Source: Pseudobdellovibrionaceae bacterium (GTDB lineage Bacteria > Bdellovibrionota > Bdellovibrionia > Bdellovibrionales > Bdellovibrionaceae). From it: 36,045 nt of DNA. The stretch covers positions 1-36,045 of the forward strand of contig JAHBUU010000011.1 in NCBI GenBank assembly GCA_019637895.1. The letters run 5' to 3'. A program made the translations under genes and the position numbers. The notes beneath the pieces were generated by a model. It did no database searches, was not told where the DNA came from, and saw only the letters and a program-made list of their open reading frames with translations. Below are positions 8,574 to 16,295 of the stretch, piece after piece (the stretch's first letter is position 1; every line of letters begins with the position of its first letter).

Positions 8574-9146
8574 ATGAAACGCATTTTTCAAATGATCGCT
8601 GTTTTCGCCCTTCCAGCCTTTCTGGCGGCCTGCCCGGATAAGAATCGGGATGACAATCAGAACAGCACGGCGGCCACTCCTCTCACCACGTCTTGCCTGT
8701 CGGGTCAGACGGCCTGCACCCCTTCTCTTTATGGGCAGTTCCCAGGCTTCTTCCCTTATCCTGTGAATTACAATCAGTACGGCGGCTACATGAATTATTG
8801 GCAGTACTCTTACGGGGGTTACTACAATCAATTCGCCGCCCGCTTTTGCGATTGCGGCCCGAATGCCATGCCGGTTTACAACAACCAGATGGGACTCGGC
8901 TGTATCCGCAATCAGGCTCTTGCACCGATCGCGGGACTTGCCGGTGTTTGGTCTTTGTCCGCCGTCAATTCCCATTGGACCAGTCTTCCTCAGCATAGCA
9001 ATCTGACAACTCAGAACCAGATGAGCTGCCTGAATGGCGTCACTCAAGCTTGCTTCCTGGGTCGCGGAAACGCGGACTGCGCCTCTGGTCAAGTCTGCCG
9101 CAGTGTCGCTCATGGCTCGGCTTTGGGGATCTGCTCCCGCCAGTAA
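8574..9146 (+). CDS. Tyr/Asn/Cys-rich lipoprotein
   Basis: The start chosen is ATG 8574, with AGGAG 6 nt upstream. The open frame begins 39 nt earlier without a ribosome site. The 190-aa product carries a textbook lipobox, FLAAC, with Cys20 lipidated. The mature protein has a low-complexity region rich in Tyr, Gly and Asn (about residues 55-85: repeated YNQYGGY, YWQYSYGGYY). Several cysteines follow, including FCDCG and, near the C-terminus, a GNADCASGQVC segment like small disulfide-rich domains. I recognise no enzyme. It should sit at the outer membrane or cell surface. It diverges from the AMIN-domain gene, the two starts being separated by 218 bp that must hold both promoters; no convincing -35/-10 pair was found there. 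Confidence 0.82.
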   Translation: MKRIFQMIAVFALPAFLAACPDKNRDDNQNSTAATPLTTSCLSGQTACTPSLYGQFPGFFPYPVNYNQYGGYMNYWQYSYGGYYNQFAARFCDCGPNAMPVYNNQMGLGCIRNQALAPIAGLAGVWSLSAVNSHWTSLPQHSNLTTQNQMSCLNGVTQACFLGRGNADCASGQVCRSVAHGSALGICSRQ

Positions 9147-9165
9147 TCCTTTGCGTCATAGGTTT

Positions 9166-9229
9166 TGAAAAGGCCGCCGGAATCAGATTTTGATCCCCTC
9201 GTTTCCAGAGGGAAAACCAGGCCTTTTCA
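9166..9229 (+). terminator. possible terminator stem after the lipoprotein gene
   Basis: Arms 9166-9175 and 9220-9229 are 10-bp perfect complements enclosing a shorter hairpin. The right arm carries TTTT inside it. The element sits between the lipoprotein stop and the oligopeptidase start. The outer loop is long (44 nt), so efficiency is doubtful. Confidence 0.4.
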
Positions 9230-9265
9230 TTTGCCCGAAAAGCCGTTTTGTGGGAACCCTCGGGG

Positions 9266-11311
9266 ATGACAAATCTCTCTGAAAATCCCCTTTTGAAGCC
9301 CTTCACAAACAAAGACGGCGCCATGCCTTTCGACCAAGTCAAAGTGGAGCATTATCTGCCCGCTTTGGAAGAAAGCATTCGCCAAGCCCGCGAACGCATC
9401 AACGCGATCAAGACGAATTCGGCCGCTCCGGATTTCGCAAATACAATCACGGCCCTCGAAGCCGCTAGCGAACAAGTCGATCGCGTCGCTGGGATCTACG
9501 GCAATCTCGAAGTCGCTCATGCCGACGAGGCCTTGCAGGCTCTGGCAAAAGATCTCTATCCGAAACTGTCGGCCTTTTCCTCGGACGTTTCCCTGGATGC
9601 CGAGATCTTCGCCAAAGTGAAAGCCGTTCATGAAAAAAGCGGCTCTCTCAAGCTCGACATCGAAGAGGCGAAGCTCCTCGAAAAAACTTATCTCAGCTTT
9701 GCTCGCAACGGAGCTCTGCTGGACGAGAAAGCCAAAGAACGTCTGCGCGCCATCGACCAAGAGCTGTCGGTTCTTGGACCTAAATTCTCTGAAAACGTTT
9801 TGAAGGCGACCAATGCCTTTGAAATGTGGATCACGGACAAAGCAGATCTCGACGGCCTGCCTGAAGGGGCTATCGAAGCCGCAGCGGCCGCCGCCGATGC
9901 CAAAGGCAAACAAGGCCAATGGCTGTTCAACCTGCAGTTCCCAAGCTATCTGCCTTTCCTGACCTACGCGAAGAACCGCGCTCTGCGGGAAAAAATGTGG
10001 CGGGCCTTCGCTTCTCGCTCCGTCAAAGGCGAGTTCGACAACAGCGAAACCATTCTCAAGATCGTGCAGCTTCGTCACGAACGCGCGCATCTCCTCGGGT
10101 TCAAAACCCACGCCGACTACGTGCTGGCCGAACGCATGGCCAAAGACCCCAAGACGGTCACGAACTTCCTCGACGGCCTATTGAGCGCCTCCAAAACGGC
10201 AGCGAAACGCGACCTCGATGAAGTCACCGCCTTCGCCAAAGAGACCGACGGTGTGACCGACATCAAGCCTTGGGACTTCGGTTTTTATTCCGAAAAGCTG
10301 AAAGAAAAAAAATACGCTTTCAACGAAGAGGACCTGCGCCCTTACTTCCAACTGGAAAAAGTCGTCGACGGCGTTTTTGAACACGCTCGCCGCTTGTACG
10401 GTCTGACGTTCAAAGAAACCAAGGAAATCCCGGTCTATCACCCCGAAGTGAAGACCTACGAAATCCATGACGAGACCAGTGGCGAATACGTCGGCCTGTT
10501 CTACACGGACTTCTTCCCACGCGAGACCAAAAAAGGCGGCGCTTGGATGACGAACTTCCGCGAGCAAGGCATGTGGGATGGCAAGGTCCGTCGCCCTCAC
10601 GTCTCCATCGTCTGCAACTTCACCAAGCCGACTCCGACCAAGCCGAGCCTTCTCAGCTATGACGAAGTTCGCACCTTGTTCCACGAATTCGGTCACGCTC
10701 TTCACGGGATGCTCTCGCAGTGCAGACACCGCAGCCTGGCCGGAACCAGCGTCTACTGGGACTTCGTCGAACTCCCTTCGCAGATCATGGAAAACTGGGT
10801 CGGCGAAAAAGAAGGCCTGGACCTGTTTGCCAAGCACTATCAGACCAATGCGCCGATCCCAGAAGACCTGGTGAAAAAACTGAAGCGCGCACAGCAGTTC
10901 CAAGCGGGCTGGGCTTCGCTCCGTCAGTTGCAGTTCGGTTACCTGGACATGAACTGGCACTCGGCCGATCCTTCAAAGATCACCGACGTCGATGCTTTCG
11001 AAAACCAAGCGACATCCGAGACCCGGTTGCTCGAACGGATCGCGGGCACCAACTCCAGCAGCGCTTTCAGCCACATCTTTGCAGGCGGCTACTCGGCAGG
11101 GTACTACTCCTACAAATGGGCGGAAGTTTTGGACGCGGACGCATTCGAGTTCTTCAAGGAAAAAGGTCTCTTCGACAAAGAGGTCGCTCGCAGCTTCAAG
11201 GAAAACATCCTGAGCCGCGGAGGAACCGAACACCCGATGGATCTTTACAAAAAGTTCCGCGGACGTGAGCCGGATCCAAAAGCCCTCCTTCGCCGGGACG
11301 GTTTGATCTGA
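9266..11311 (+). CDS. M3 family oligopeptidase (oligopeptidase A/Dcp-like)
   Basis: This is a cytosolic zinc metallopeptidase that degrades short peptides. The roughly 681-aa product has the usual M3 length. It carries HEFGHALH with zinc ligands His473 and His477 and catalytic Glu474, and the third-ligand Glu in the FVELPSQIMENW helix about 28 residues on. The C-terminal SYKWAEVLDADAF segment resembles the SY.Y...AD.F substrate-binding region of the family. No signal peptide is present. The start chosen is ATG 9266; a TTG at 9248 is also in frame, and neither has a strong ribosome site. The stop overlaps the nadK start by 1 nt, so nadK and recN probably share its transcript. I cannot decide between the oligopeptidase A and peptidyl-dipeptidase Dcp subtypes. 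Confidence 0.93.
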   Translation: MTNLSENPLLKPFTNKDGAMPFDQVKVEHYLPALEESIRQARERINAIKTNSAAPDFANTITALEAASEQVDRVAGIYGNLEVAHADEALQALAKDLYPKLSAFSSDVSLDAEIFAKVKAVHEKSGSLKLDIEEAKLLEKTYLSFARNGALLDEKAKERLRAIDQELSVLGPKFSENVLKATNAFEMWITDKADLDGLPEGAIEAAAAAADAKGKQGQWLFNLQFPSYLPFLTYAKNRALREKMWRAFASRSVKGEFDNSETILKIVQLRHERAHLLGFKTHADYVLAERMAKDPKTVTNFLDGLLSASKTAAKRDLDEVTAFAKETDGVTDIKPWDFGFYSEKLKEKKYAFNEEDLRPYFQLEKVVDGVFEHARRLYGLTFKETKEIPVYHPEVKTYEIHDETSGEYVGLFYTDFFPRETKKGGAWMTNFREQGMWDGKVRRPHVSIVCNFTKPTPTKPSLLSYDEVRTLFHEFGHALHGMLSQCRHRSLAGTSVYWDFVELPSQIMENWVGEKEGLDLFAKHYQTNAPIPEDLVKKLKRAQQFQAGWASLRQLQFGYLDMNWHSADPSKITDVDAFENQATSETRLLERIAGTNSSSAFSHIFAGGYSAGYYSYKWAEVLDADAFEFFKEKGLFDKEVARSFKENILSRGGTEHPMDLYKKFRGREPDPKALLRRDGLI

Positions 11312-12186
11312 TGGCCGCGAAAAGCAAATCGAAAACGGTCGCAATCGTTTACCGCTTGCAGACCGACAAAGCCGTGACCGCCGCCACTGAACTCGCTCAG
11401 TGGCTCGTTTCCGAAGGACACAAGGCTCTCACGGCTCCTGCGCAAAAGGCCCTCAAGGGCGCGCCGCTGATGAAATCGGCCAAAGCTTTTGACAACGTCG
11501 ATCTGGTCGTCGTCTTGGGCGGTGACGGAACTTATCTGCGAGCCGTTCGTCTTTTGGAAGGTCGGCAGGTTCCCATTCTCGGATTCAATATGGGATCCTT
11601 GGGATTTCTCACCGTGCATCCAGCATCGAACGCCACCGAGATCACTCAGAAAACCCTCGCCGGAAAAATGGAGCTTCGCTCGCGGGCGATGATTCGCGCA
11701 AGTCTTCGCCGCAAAGGCAAGACCCGTGGTGAATTCCATGCCCTGAACGACATGGTTCTGGAACGGGGTTCATCCTCGCACCTCTTGAACGTCGCGATCT
11801 TCCTGGGCACTCACAAAGTCAGCGAAGTGAAGGCCGATGCCTTCATCGTTTCGAGCCCGACGGGATCTACCGCTTACAATTTGGCTGCGGGCGGTCCGAT
11901 CCTCGATCCGTCGGTGCGTGCCCTGACGATCACACCGGTCGCGCCTCACGCGCTCACGACCCGGCCCTTGATCGTTCCGGACGATGTCGAAATCGTTTTC
12001 CGTCTTGTTCCCGGTCGCGACCAGAAAGCCCACTTCGTGGTCGATGGTCAGAAAGAACTGGAACTCGAGAGCGAGGACGAAATCGTTCTGAAACGCAGCT
12101 CGTTCGACCATCTGGTCGTTCGCGAGCCGGGTTTCAATTCCTATACGCTACTGAAAGAAAAGTTGAAGTTCGGGGACCGCGCTTAG
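11311..12186 (+). CDS. nadK: NAD kinase
   Basis: This enzyme phosphorylates NAD to NADP in the cytosol. The 291-aa product has the family hallmarks: GGDGT at residues 70-74, the NMGSLGFL segment that follows, the ND pair in ALNDMVLERG, and SPTGSTAYNLAAGGPI, the conserved NAD-binding loop. The C-terminal beta-sandwich with VVDGQ is also present. The ATG overlaps the TGA of the M3 peptidase gene by 1 nt. After its TAG, 19 nt containing GGAGG lead into recN. A nadK-recN pairing is common in bacteria, which supports both calls. Confidence 0.96.
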   Translation: MAAKSKSKTVAIVYRLQTDKAVTAATELAQWLVSEGHKALTAPAQKALKGAPLMKSAKAFDNVDLVVVLGGDGTYLRAVRLLEGRQVPILGFNMGSLGFLTVHPASNATEITQKTLAGKMELRSRAMIRASLRRKGKTRGEFHALNDMVLERGSSSHLLNVAIFLGTHKVSEVKADAFIVSSPTGSTAYNLAAGGPILDPSVRALTITPVAPHALTTRPLIVPDDVEIVFRLVPGRDQKAHFVVDGQKELELESEDEIVLKRSSFDHLVVREPGFNSYTLLKEKLKFGDRA

Positions 12187-12205
12187 CGGTTCCACGGAGG
12201 GGTCC

Positions 12206-13900
12206 ATGCTTCTTGAGTTGAAAGTCAGCAACTTTGCCATCATCGAGAACGTCCACCTGTCTTTCAAAGAAGGTCTGAACGTCCTTTCAGGTGAAACCGG
12301 CGCTGGAAAATCCGTTTTGCTGAAGTCCCTGTCTCTTTTGATGGGAGCCAAGTCGACTCCGGATTTGATCCGCACAGGGTCGTCTCAAGCCGTGATCGAA
12401 GGCTCCTTCGATCTGTCGAAGCGTCCGGATCTCACCGCCAAACTTGAAACCTTCGGCATCGATGCCGAAGAAAACCTCTTGATCGTTCGCCGTCTGATTG
12501 CTCCCGGCGACAAGTCCCGCGTGTATCTGAACGGCAGCCTCAGCACGCTCAATACCTTGCGCGAAATCGTTGCTCCCCTGATCGAGGTCACTGGGCACTC
12601 GGCCCCGCTGATCGAAATGACCGGCCAGCACGAAAACCGCAACCTCATGTCCAAGCCCCACCATCTCGATCTGTTGGATCAGTACTGTGGCACCTGGGAC
12701 AAACGTCTTCAGTACGAGGAAATGTGGACTCGTCGGGCAGAGCTTTTGACCGAAATCGAGGACCTCAAAAAGAATGCTCAGCTGAAAGCCCAGCGTCTGG
12801 ATTATCTCGTTTACCAACGGGATGAAATCGCCAAGCTGGATCTGTCACCCGGCGAGGACATCGAACTCGAGCAGGCCGTGAAGCGTCTGAAAAATGCGTC
12901 TCGCCTGACCTCTTTCGTCGATTCCGTCGAGGAAGCCCTTTACACGGACGACGACTCGGCTCTTAGCCGCCTGAATGTGGCCATCAGAAAAGCGGCCGAG
13001 ATGACCTCCGTCGATCCCGAGCTTGCGGGGAAACTGTCGAACCTCGAACAGGCCAAGAGCCTGATCGAAGATTCACTTTACGACCTTCGCCAGTACGTCC
13101 AGAAAATCGATGCGGATCCGGCCTCTCTCGACGAGAAAGAATCCCGCCTCAGCGATCTGCGGAAACTGCAGAAAAAATATGGCGCTTCGATCGACGGCAT
13201 CTTGCACGCCCTGATCGAAATGGAATCCGAGATCTCTCAACTGCAAAATTCGGAGAGCCGGATCGAGGAAATGAAAACCGAAGTCGACGCTCTGACGGCC
13301 AAGATGCAAAAGCTCGCCAAAGACATCCATCAACGACGCTTGAAGGGCTCGGTCCTTCTCGCCGACTCGGTGAATGACGAGCTGGCCGACCTCAACATGA
13401 AAGGCGTGACCTTCATCGCCGACGTGCAGCCGCTGACGGAGCTGTCCGCAACCGGCCTCAGCGACGTCGAGTTCATGACCAAGAACTCGCCCAAAGATCC
13501 TCCCCGCCCACTGTCGAAAGCCGCCTCCGGCGGAGAGCTGTCGCGGATCCTGTTGTCACTCAAGCGTGTGGTGGGGTCGTCCTCGCAGCCGCGCACCTAT
13601 CTCTTTGACGAAGTGGACACCGGCGTTTCCGGCCCAACCGCCGAAAAGGTCGGCAAGAAACTGCGCTCCATCGCCAAGGGGCAACAAGTGATTTGCGTCA
13701 CTCATCTTCCTCAGGTCGCCGCCTTCGGAAACGTGCACTTCTTCATTCAGAAGTCGCCAACCAAAGACTCCGTCTCGATGGAAGTGGCCGAGCTCAAAAC
13801 CTCCGAGCGCACCCGCGAAATTGCTCGTCTCATCTCGGGCGAGAAGATCACCAAAACTTCTCTGGCGCATGCGGAACAGCTTCTTTCCGAAGCTCGATAG
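12206..13900 (+). CDS. recN: DNA repair protein RecN
   Basis: This is an SMC-like ATPase acting in double-strand break repair. The 564-aa product has a Walker A GETGAGKS (about 29-36), a long coiled-coil middle (about 165-375), the ABC signature SGGELSR, and a Walker B with D-loop YLFDEVDTGVSG followed by VICVTHLPQVAAF. Length is close to the family norm (about 550-570). GGAGG stands 6 nt before the ATG. Unusually, residues 123-132 and 133-142 are near-identical decapeptides (APLIEVTGHS/APLIEMTGQH) just before the GQHE motif; see the repeat entry. The gene ends at a strong terminator, closing the M3 peptidase-nadK-recN set. Confidence 0.96.
   Translation: MLLELKVSNFAIIENVHLSFKEGLNVLSGETGAGKSVLLKSLSLLMGAKSTPDLIRTGSSQAVIEGSFDLSKRPDLTAKLETFGIDAEENLLIVRRLIAPGDKSRVYLNGSLSTLNTLREIVAPLIEVTGHSAPLIEMTGQHENRNLMSKPHHLDLLDQYCGTWDKRLQYEEMWTRRAELLTEIEDLKKNAQLKAQRLDYLVYQRDEIAKLDLSPGEDIELEQAVKRLKNASRLTSFVDSVEEALYTDDDSALSRLNVAIRKAAEMTSVDPELAGKLSNLEQAKSLIEDSLYDLRQYVQKIDADPASLDEKESRLSDLRKLQKKYGASIDGILHALIEMESEISQLQNSESRIEEMKTEVDALTAKMQKLAKDIHQRRLKGSVLLADSVNDELADLNMKGVTFIADVQPLTELSATGLSDVEFMTKNSPKDPPRPLSKAASGGELSRILLSLKRVVGSSSQPRTYLFDEVDTGVSGPTAEKVGKKLRSIAKGQQVICVTHLPQVAAFGNVHFFIQKSPTKDSVSMEVAELKTSERTREIARLISGEKITKTSLAHAEQLLSEAR
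12572..12631 (+). repeat. tandem 30-bp duplication inside recN
   Basis: Two adjacent 30-bp in-frame units (12572-12601 and 12602-12631) encode APLIEVTGHS and APLIEMTGQH. Eight of ten residues are the same when aligned. Third positions have diverged, so the event is not very recent. It doubles the strand leading to the RecN GQHE motif. Confidence 0.85.
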
Positions 13901-13927
13901 TCCCCCGTCCATCAAATGATTTTCATG

Positions 13928-13960
13928 AAGGCGACGAAGACACTCTCTTCGTCGCCTTTT
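13928..13960 (+). terminator. Rho-independent terminator after recN
   Basis: A perfect 13-bp stem (13928-13940 with 13946-13958) with a 5-nt loop runs into TTTT. It lies 28 nt past the recN stop and separates that transcript from the S9 peptidase gene. Confidence 0.9.
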
Positions 13961-14035
13961 GCTTGGCATTGCGACGCATTAGACCTCCGGTTTGGAATCC
14001 TCCTCTGAGATGATCTCCCCTCAAAGTGAGGTCCT

Positions 14036-16132
14036 ATGCGCGCTCTCATCCTTCCGTTTCTTTTTTTTGGAGTTTCCTGCATGCACACCGGTTCAAAAAA
14101 ATTCCCTCAAGATCCACCCAAAGCCGCTCAGAAATCCCATCGCCTAGAAAAACACGGCGACGTCCGCGTTGATGACTACTTCTGGCTGAGAGAGCGTGAA
14201 AATCCCGAGGTCATTTCCTATCTGACGAAAGAGAATGATTACGTTGAACGTGCGATGAAGCCGACCGAGCCCCTTCAAACCAAGCTCTTCGAGGAAATGA
14301 AAGGCCGGATCAAAGAGGACGACAGCTCGGTGCCTTTCAAACGAGGTTCTTTCTACTATTACACCCGCATGGAAAAAGGAAAACAGTACCCAATCCATGC
14401 CCGCAAGAAAGACTCCCTCGAAGCTCCCGAAGAAATTCTGATCGACGATAACAAACTGGCCGAAGGGCAAAGCTTCCTGCAGTGCTCGGGTCCGATGATG
14501 AGTGCCGATCAGCGACTGATGGCTTACTCCTGTGACTATACAGGACGCCGCTTTTACGATCTGAAAGTCAAAGACCTCGCCACTGGCAAAGATCTCGGCG
14601 TCGACCTGAAAAAGATCCAAGCCAGCGTCATCTGGTCCTCGGATGGTCAGCACTTCTTCTATGTGAAGCAACATCCCGAGACCCTTAGAAGCCAGTGGGT
14701 CTATCGTTACGACCTGAAAACCCACAAGAGCACGCTGATCTACGAAGAAAAAGACGAGACCTTCATCGCCTACATCACCCGCAGCCTTGGAAGAAAGCAT
14801 CTCTTCGTCGGCAGCTACAGCACGCTCACCACGGAGGTCCGCTATCTGCCTTTGGATAAGCCTCTTGAAAAACTCAAGGTCTTCCTTCCTCGCGAGCGTG
14901 AACATCGCTATTCGGTCATCGATGGCATGGATCGGTTTTATGTCGTCACCAACTGGAAGGCAAAAAACAACCGGCTCATGGAAACATCGCTCACCAATAC
15001 GGACCGCAAGGCCTGGAAGGATGTGATCCCCCATCGGGAAGATGTCTATCTGGACGATGTTGAGGTCTTCAAAAACCATTTCGTTCTGACCGAGCGTGAA
15101 AAAGGTCAAGACCGGCTTCGGATCAAAGAACGCGTTGGAAAAACGGACTTCGTCGTTCCGGTGAAAGATGCCAGCTATGTGATCGGTCTGACCGGCAACG
15201 CTGAATTTGAAACTCCGTTCCTGCGTTATGAGTACGAATCCATGCGGCAGCCCGAGACCACCTACGATCTGGATTTCCAGACCTTGCAGTCGAAAGTCGT
15301 CAAGGTGAAGGAAGTTCCGGGATTCAATCCGGAAAAATACAAAACCGAGAAAATCTGGATTCAAGCCCGCGACGGCACTCAAGTTCCCGTGGATCTTTTG
15401 ATGAAAGCGGACGTGGCCGCCAACGGCAAAGCACCGATGCTGGTTTACGGTTACGGCTCTTACGGCGCGAGCATGGGGCCTTGGTTCTCGTCGGCGATCT
15501 TCAATATGGTCGACCGTGGCTGGGTCTATGCCATGACTCACATTCGCGGCGGACGTGAGCTGGGAGAAGACTGGTACAACAACGGACGAACCCAGAAAAA
15601 GATCAACACCTTCACTGACTTCATCGACACCACAAAAGCCTTGGTGAAGCTGGGCTTCGCAGATCCAAAACGCGTTTATGCCCGTGGCGGAAGCGCCGGA
15701 GGATTGTTGATGGGAGCGGTGATGAATATGGAACCCACGCTCTATCACGGAATGGTCGCAGAGGTACCGTTCGTGGACGTCATCACAACGATGCTGGATG
15801 ATTCGATCCCACTCACCACCGGCGAGTATGACGAGTGGGGAAATCCGAACGTCAAAACGGACTATGACTACATCCGACAGTACTCTCCTTACGACAACCT
15901 GAAGGCGGGACCTTATCCCCATCTCCTAGCGACCACAGGTCTGCACGACTCGCAAGTGCAGTATTGGGAGCCAGCCAAATGGGTCGCCAAGATCCGGGAT
16001 CTGAAAACCAACGACTCCCTGATCCTGATGAAAACGGATATGACCTCGGGCCACGGCGGAGCCTCGGGCCGCTACGAGGCCCTCAAGGAAGAGGCCGTGG
16101 TTCAAGCCTTCCTTTTGATGATCGATCCTTAA
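14036..16132 (+). CDS. S9A prolyl-oligopeptidase family serine peptidase (oligopeptidase B-like)
   Basis: This serine peptidase has a beta-propeller gating access to an alpha/beta-hydrolase domain. The triad is readable as Ser553 in GGSAGG, Asp638 in LHDSQV and His673 in SGHGG. It corresponds in order and spacing to oligopeptidase B (PtrB), which cleaves after basic residues in short peptides. Length is 698 aa, like PtrB plus a short leader. The leader is hydrophobic (LILPFLFFGVSC), with Cys15 a possible lipidation site. Gly at -3 is atypical, so export as a lipoprotein is likely but not certain; PtrB itself is usually cytosolic. GAGG lies 5 nt before the ATG. It is a single-gene unit with terminators on both sides (13928-13960 and 16159-16189). 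Confidence 0.92.
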   Translation: MRALILPFLFFGVSCMHTGSKKFPQDPPKAAQKSHRLEKHGDVRVDDYFWLRERENPEVISYLTKENDYVERAMKPTEPLQTKLFEEMKGRIKEDDSSVPFKRGSFYYYTRMEKGKQYPIHARKKDSLEAPEEILIDDNKLAEGQSFLQCSGPMMSADQRLMAYSCDYTGRRFYDLKVKDLATGKDLGVDLKKIQASVIWSSDGQHFFYVKQHPETLRSQWVYRYDLKTHKSTLIYEEKDETFIAYITRSLGRKHLFVGSYSTLTTEVRYLPLDKPLEKLKVFLPREREHRYSVIDGMDRFYVVTNWKAKNNRLMETSLTNTDRKAWKDVIPHREDVYLDDVEVFKNHFVLTEREKGQDRLRIKERVGKTDFVVPVKDASYVIGLTGNAEFETPFLRYEYESMRQPETTYDLDFQTLQSKVVKVKEVPGFNPEKYKTEKIWIQARDGTQVPVDLLMKADVAANGKAPMLVYGYGSYGASMGPWFSSAIFNMVDRGWVYAMTHIRGGRELGEDWYNNGRTQKKINTFTDFIDTTKALVKLGFADPKRVYARGGSAGGLLMGAVMNMEPTLYHGMVAEVPFVDVITTMLDDSIPLTTGEYDEWGNPNVKTDYDYIRQYSPYDNLKAGPYPHLLATTGLHDSQVQYWEPAKWVAKIRDLKTNDSLILMKTDMTSGHGGASGRYEALKEEAVVQAFLLMIDP

Positions 16133-16158
16133 TATAGAGAGCACCCAGAGTTCGAACG

Positions 16159-16189
16159 AAAAAGCCCGCAACCCTGCGGGCTTTTTTTT
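16159..16189 (+). terminator. Rho-independent terminator after the S9 peptidase gene
   Basis: The GC core GCCCGC/GCGGGC is flanked by matching A and T runs, giving an 11-bp stem with a 6-nt loop and eight consecutive T. The A run on the other side could also make it work on the minus strand. Confidence 0.93.
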
Positions 16190-16295
16190 ACCCTTCTCAA
16201 ATCGCCTCCTCGCCTGGAAGCTACTCACGACCTAGGTCCTGCGTTTTCAGAAAGTCCTCCGAACTTCCGATGAAGAAGCTTCAGCGAGGATCTCT

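Noticed and set aside
8412-9113. A 233-residue minus-strand open frame opposite the Tyr-rich lipoprotein
   Set aside because: The plus-strand gene has a good ribosome site and a perfect lipobox; the antisense frame has neither.
14144-15922. A 592-residue minus-strand open frame inside the S9 peptidase gene
   Set aside because: The plus strand encodes a full catalytic triad with correct spacing. The antisense translation has no signal, motif or ribosome site and is a shadow.
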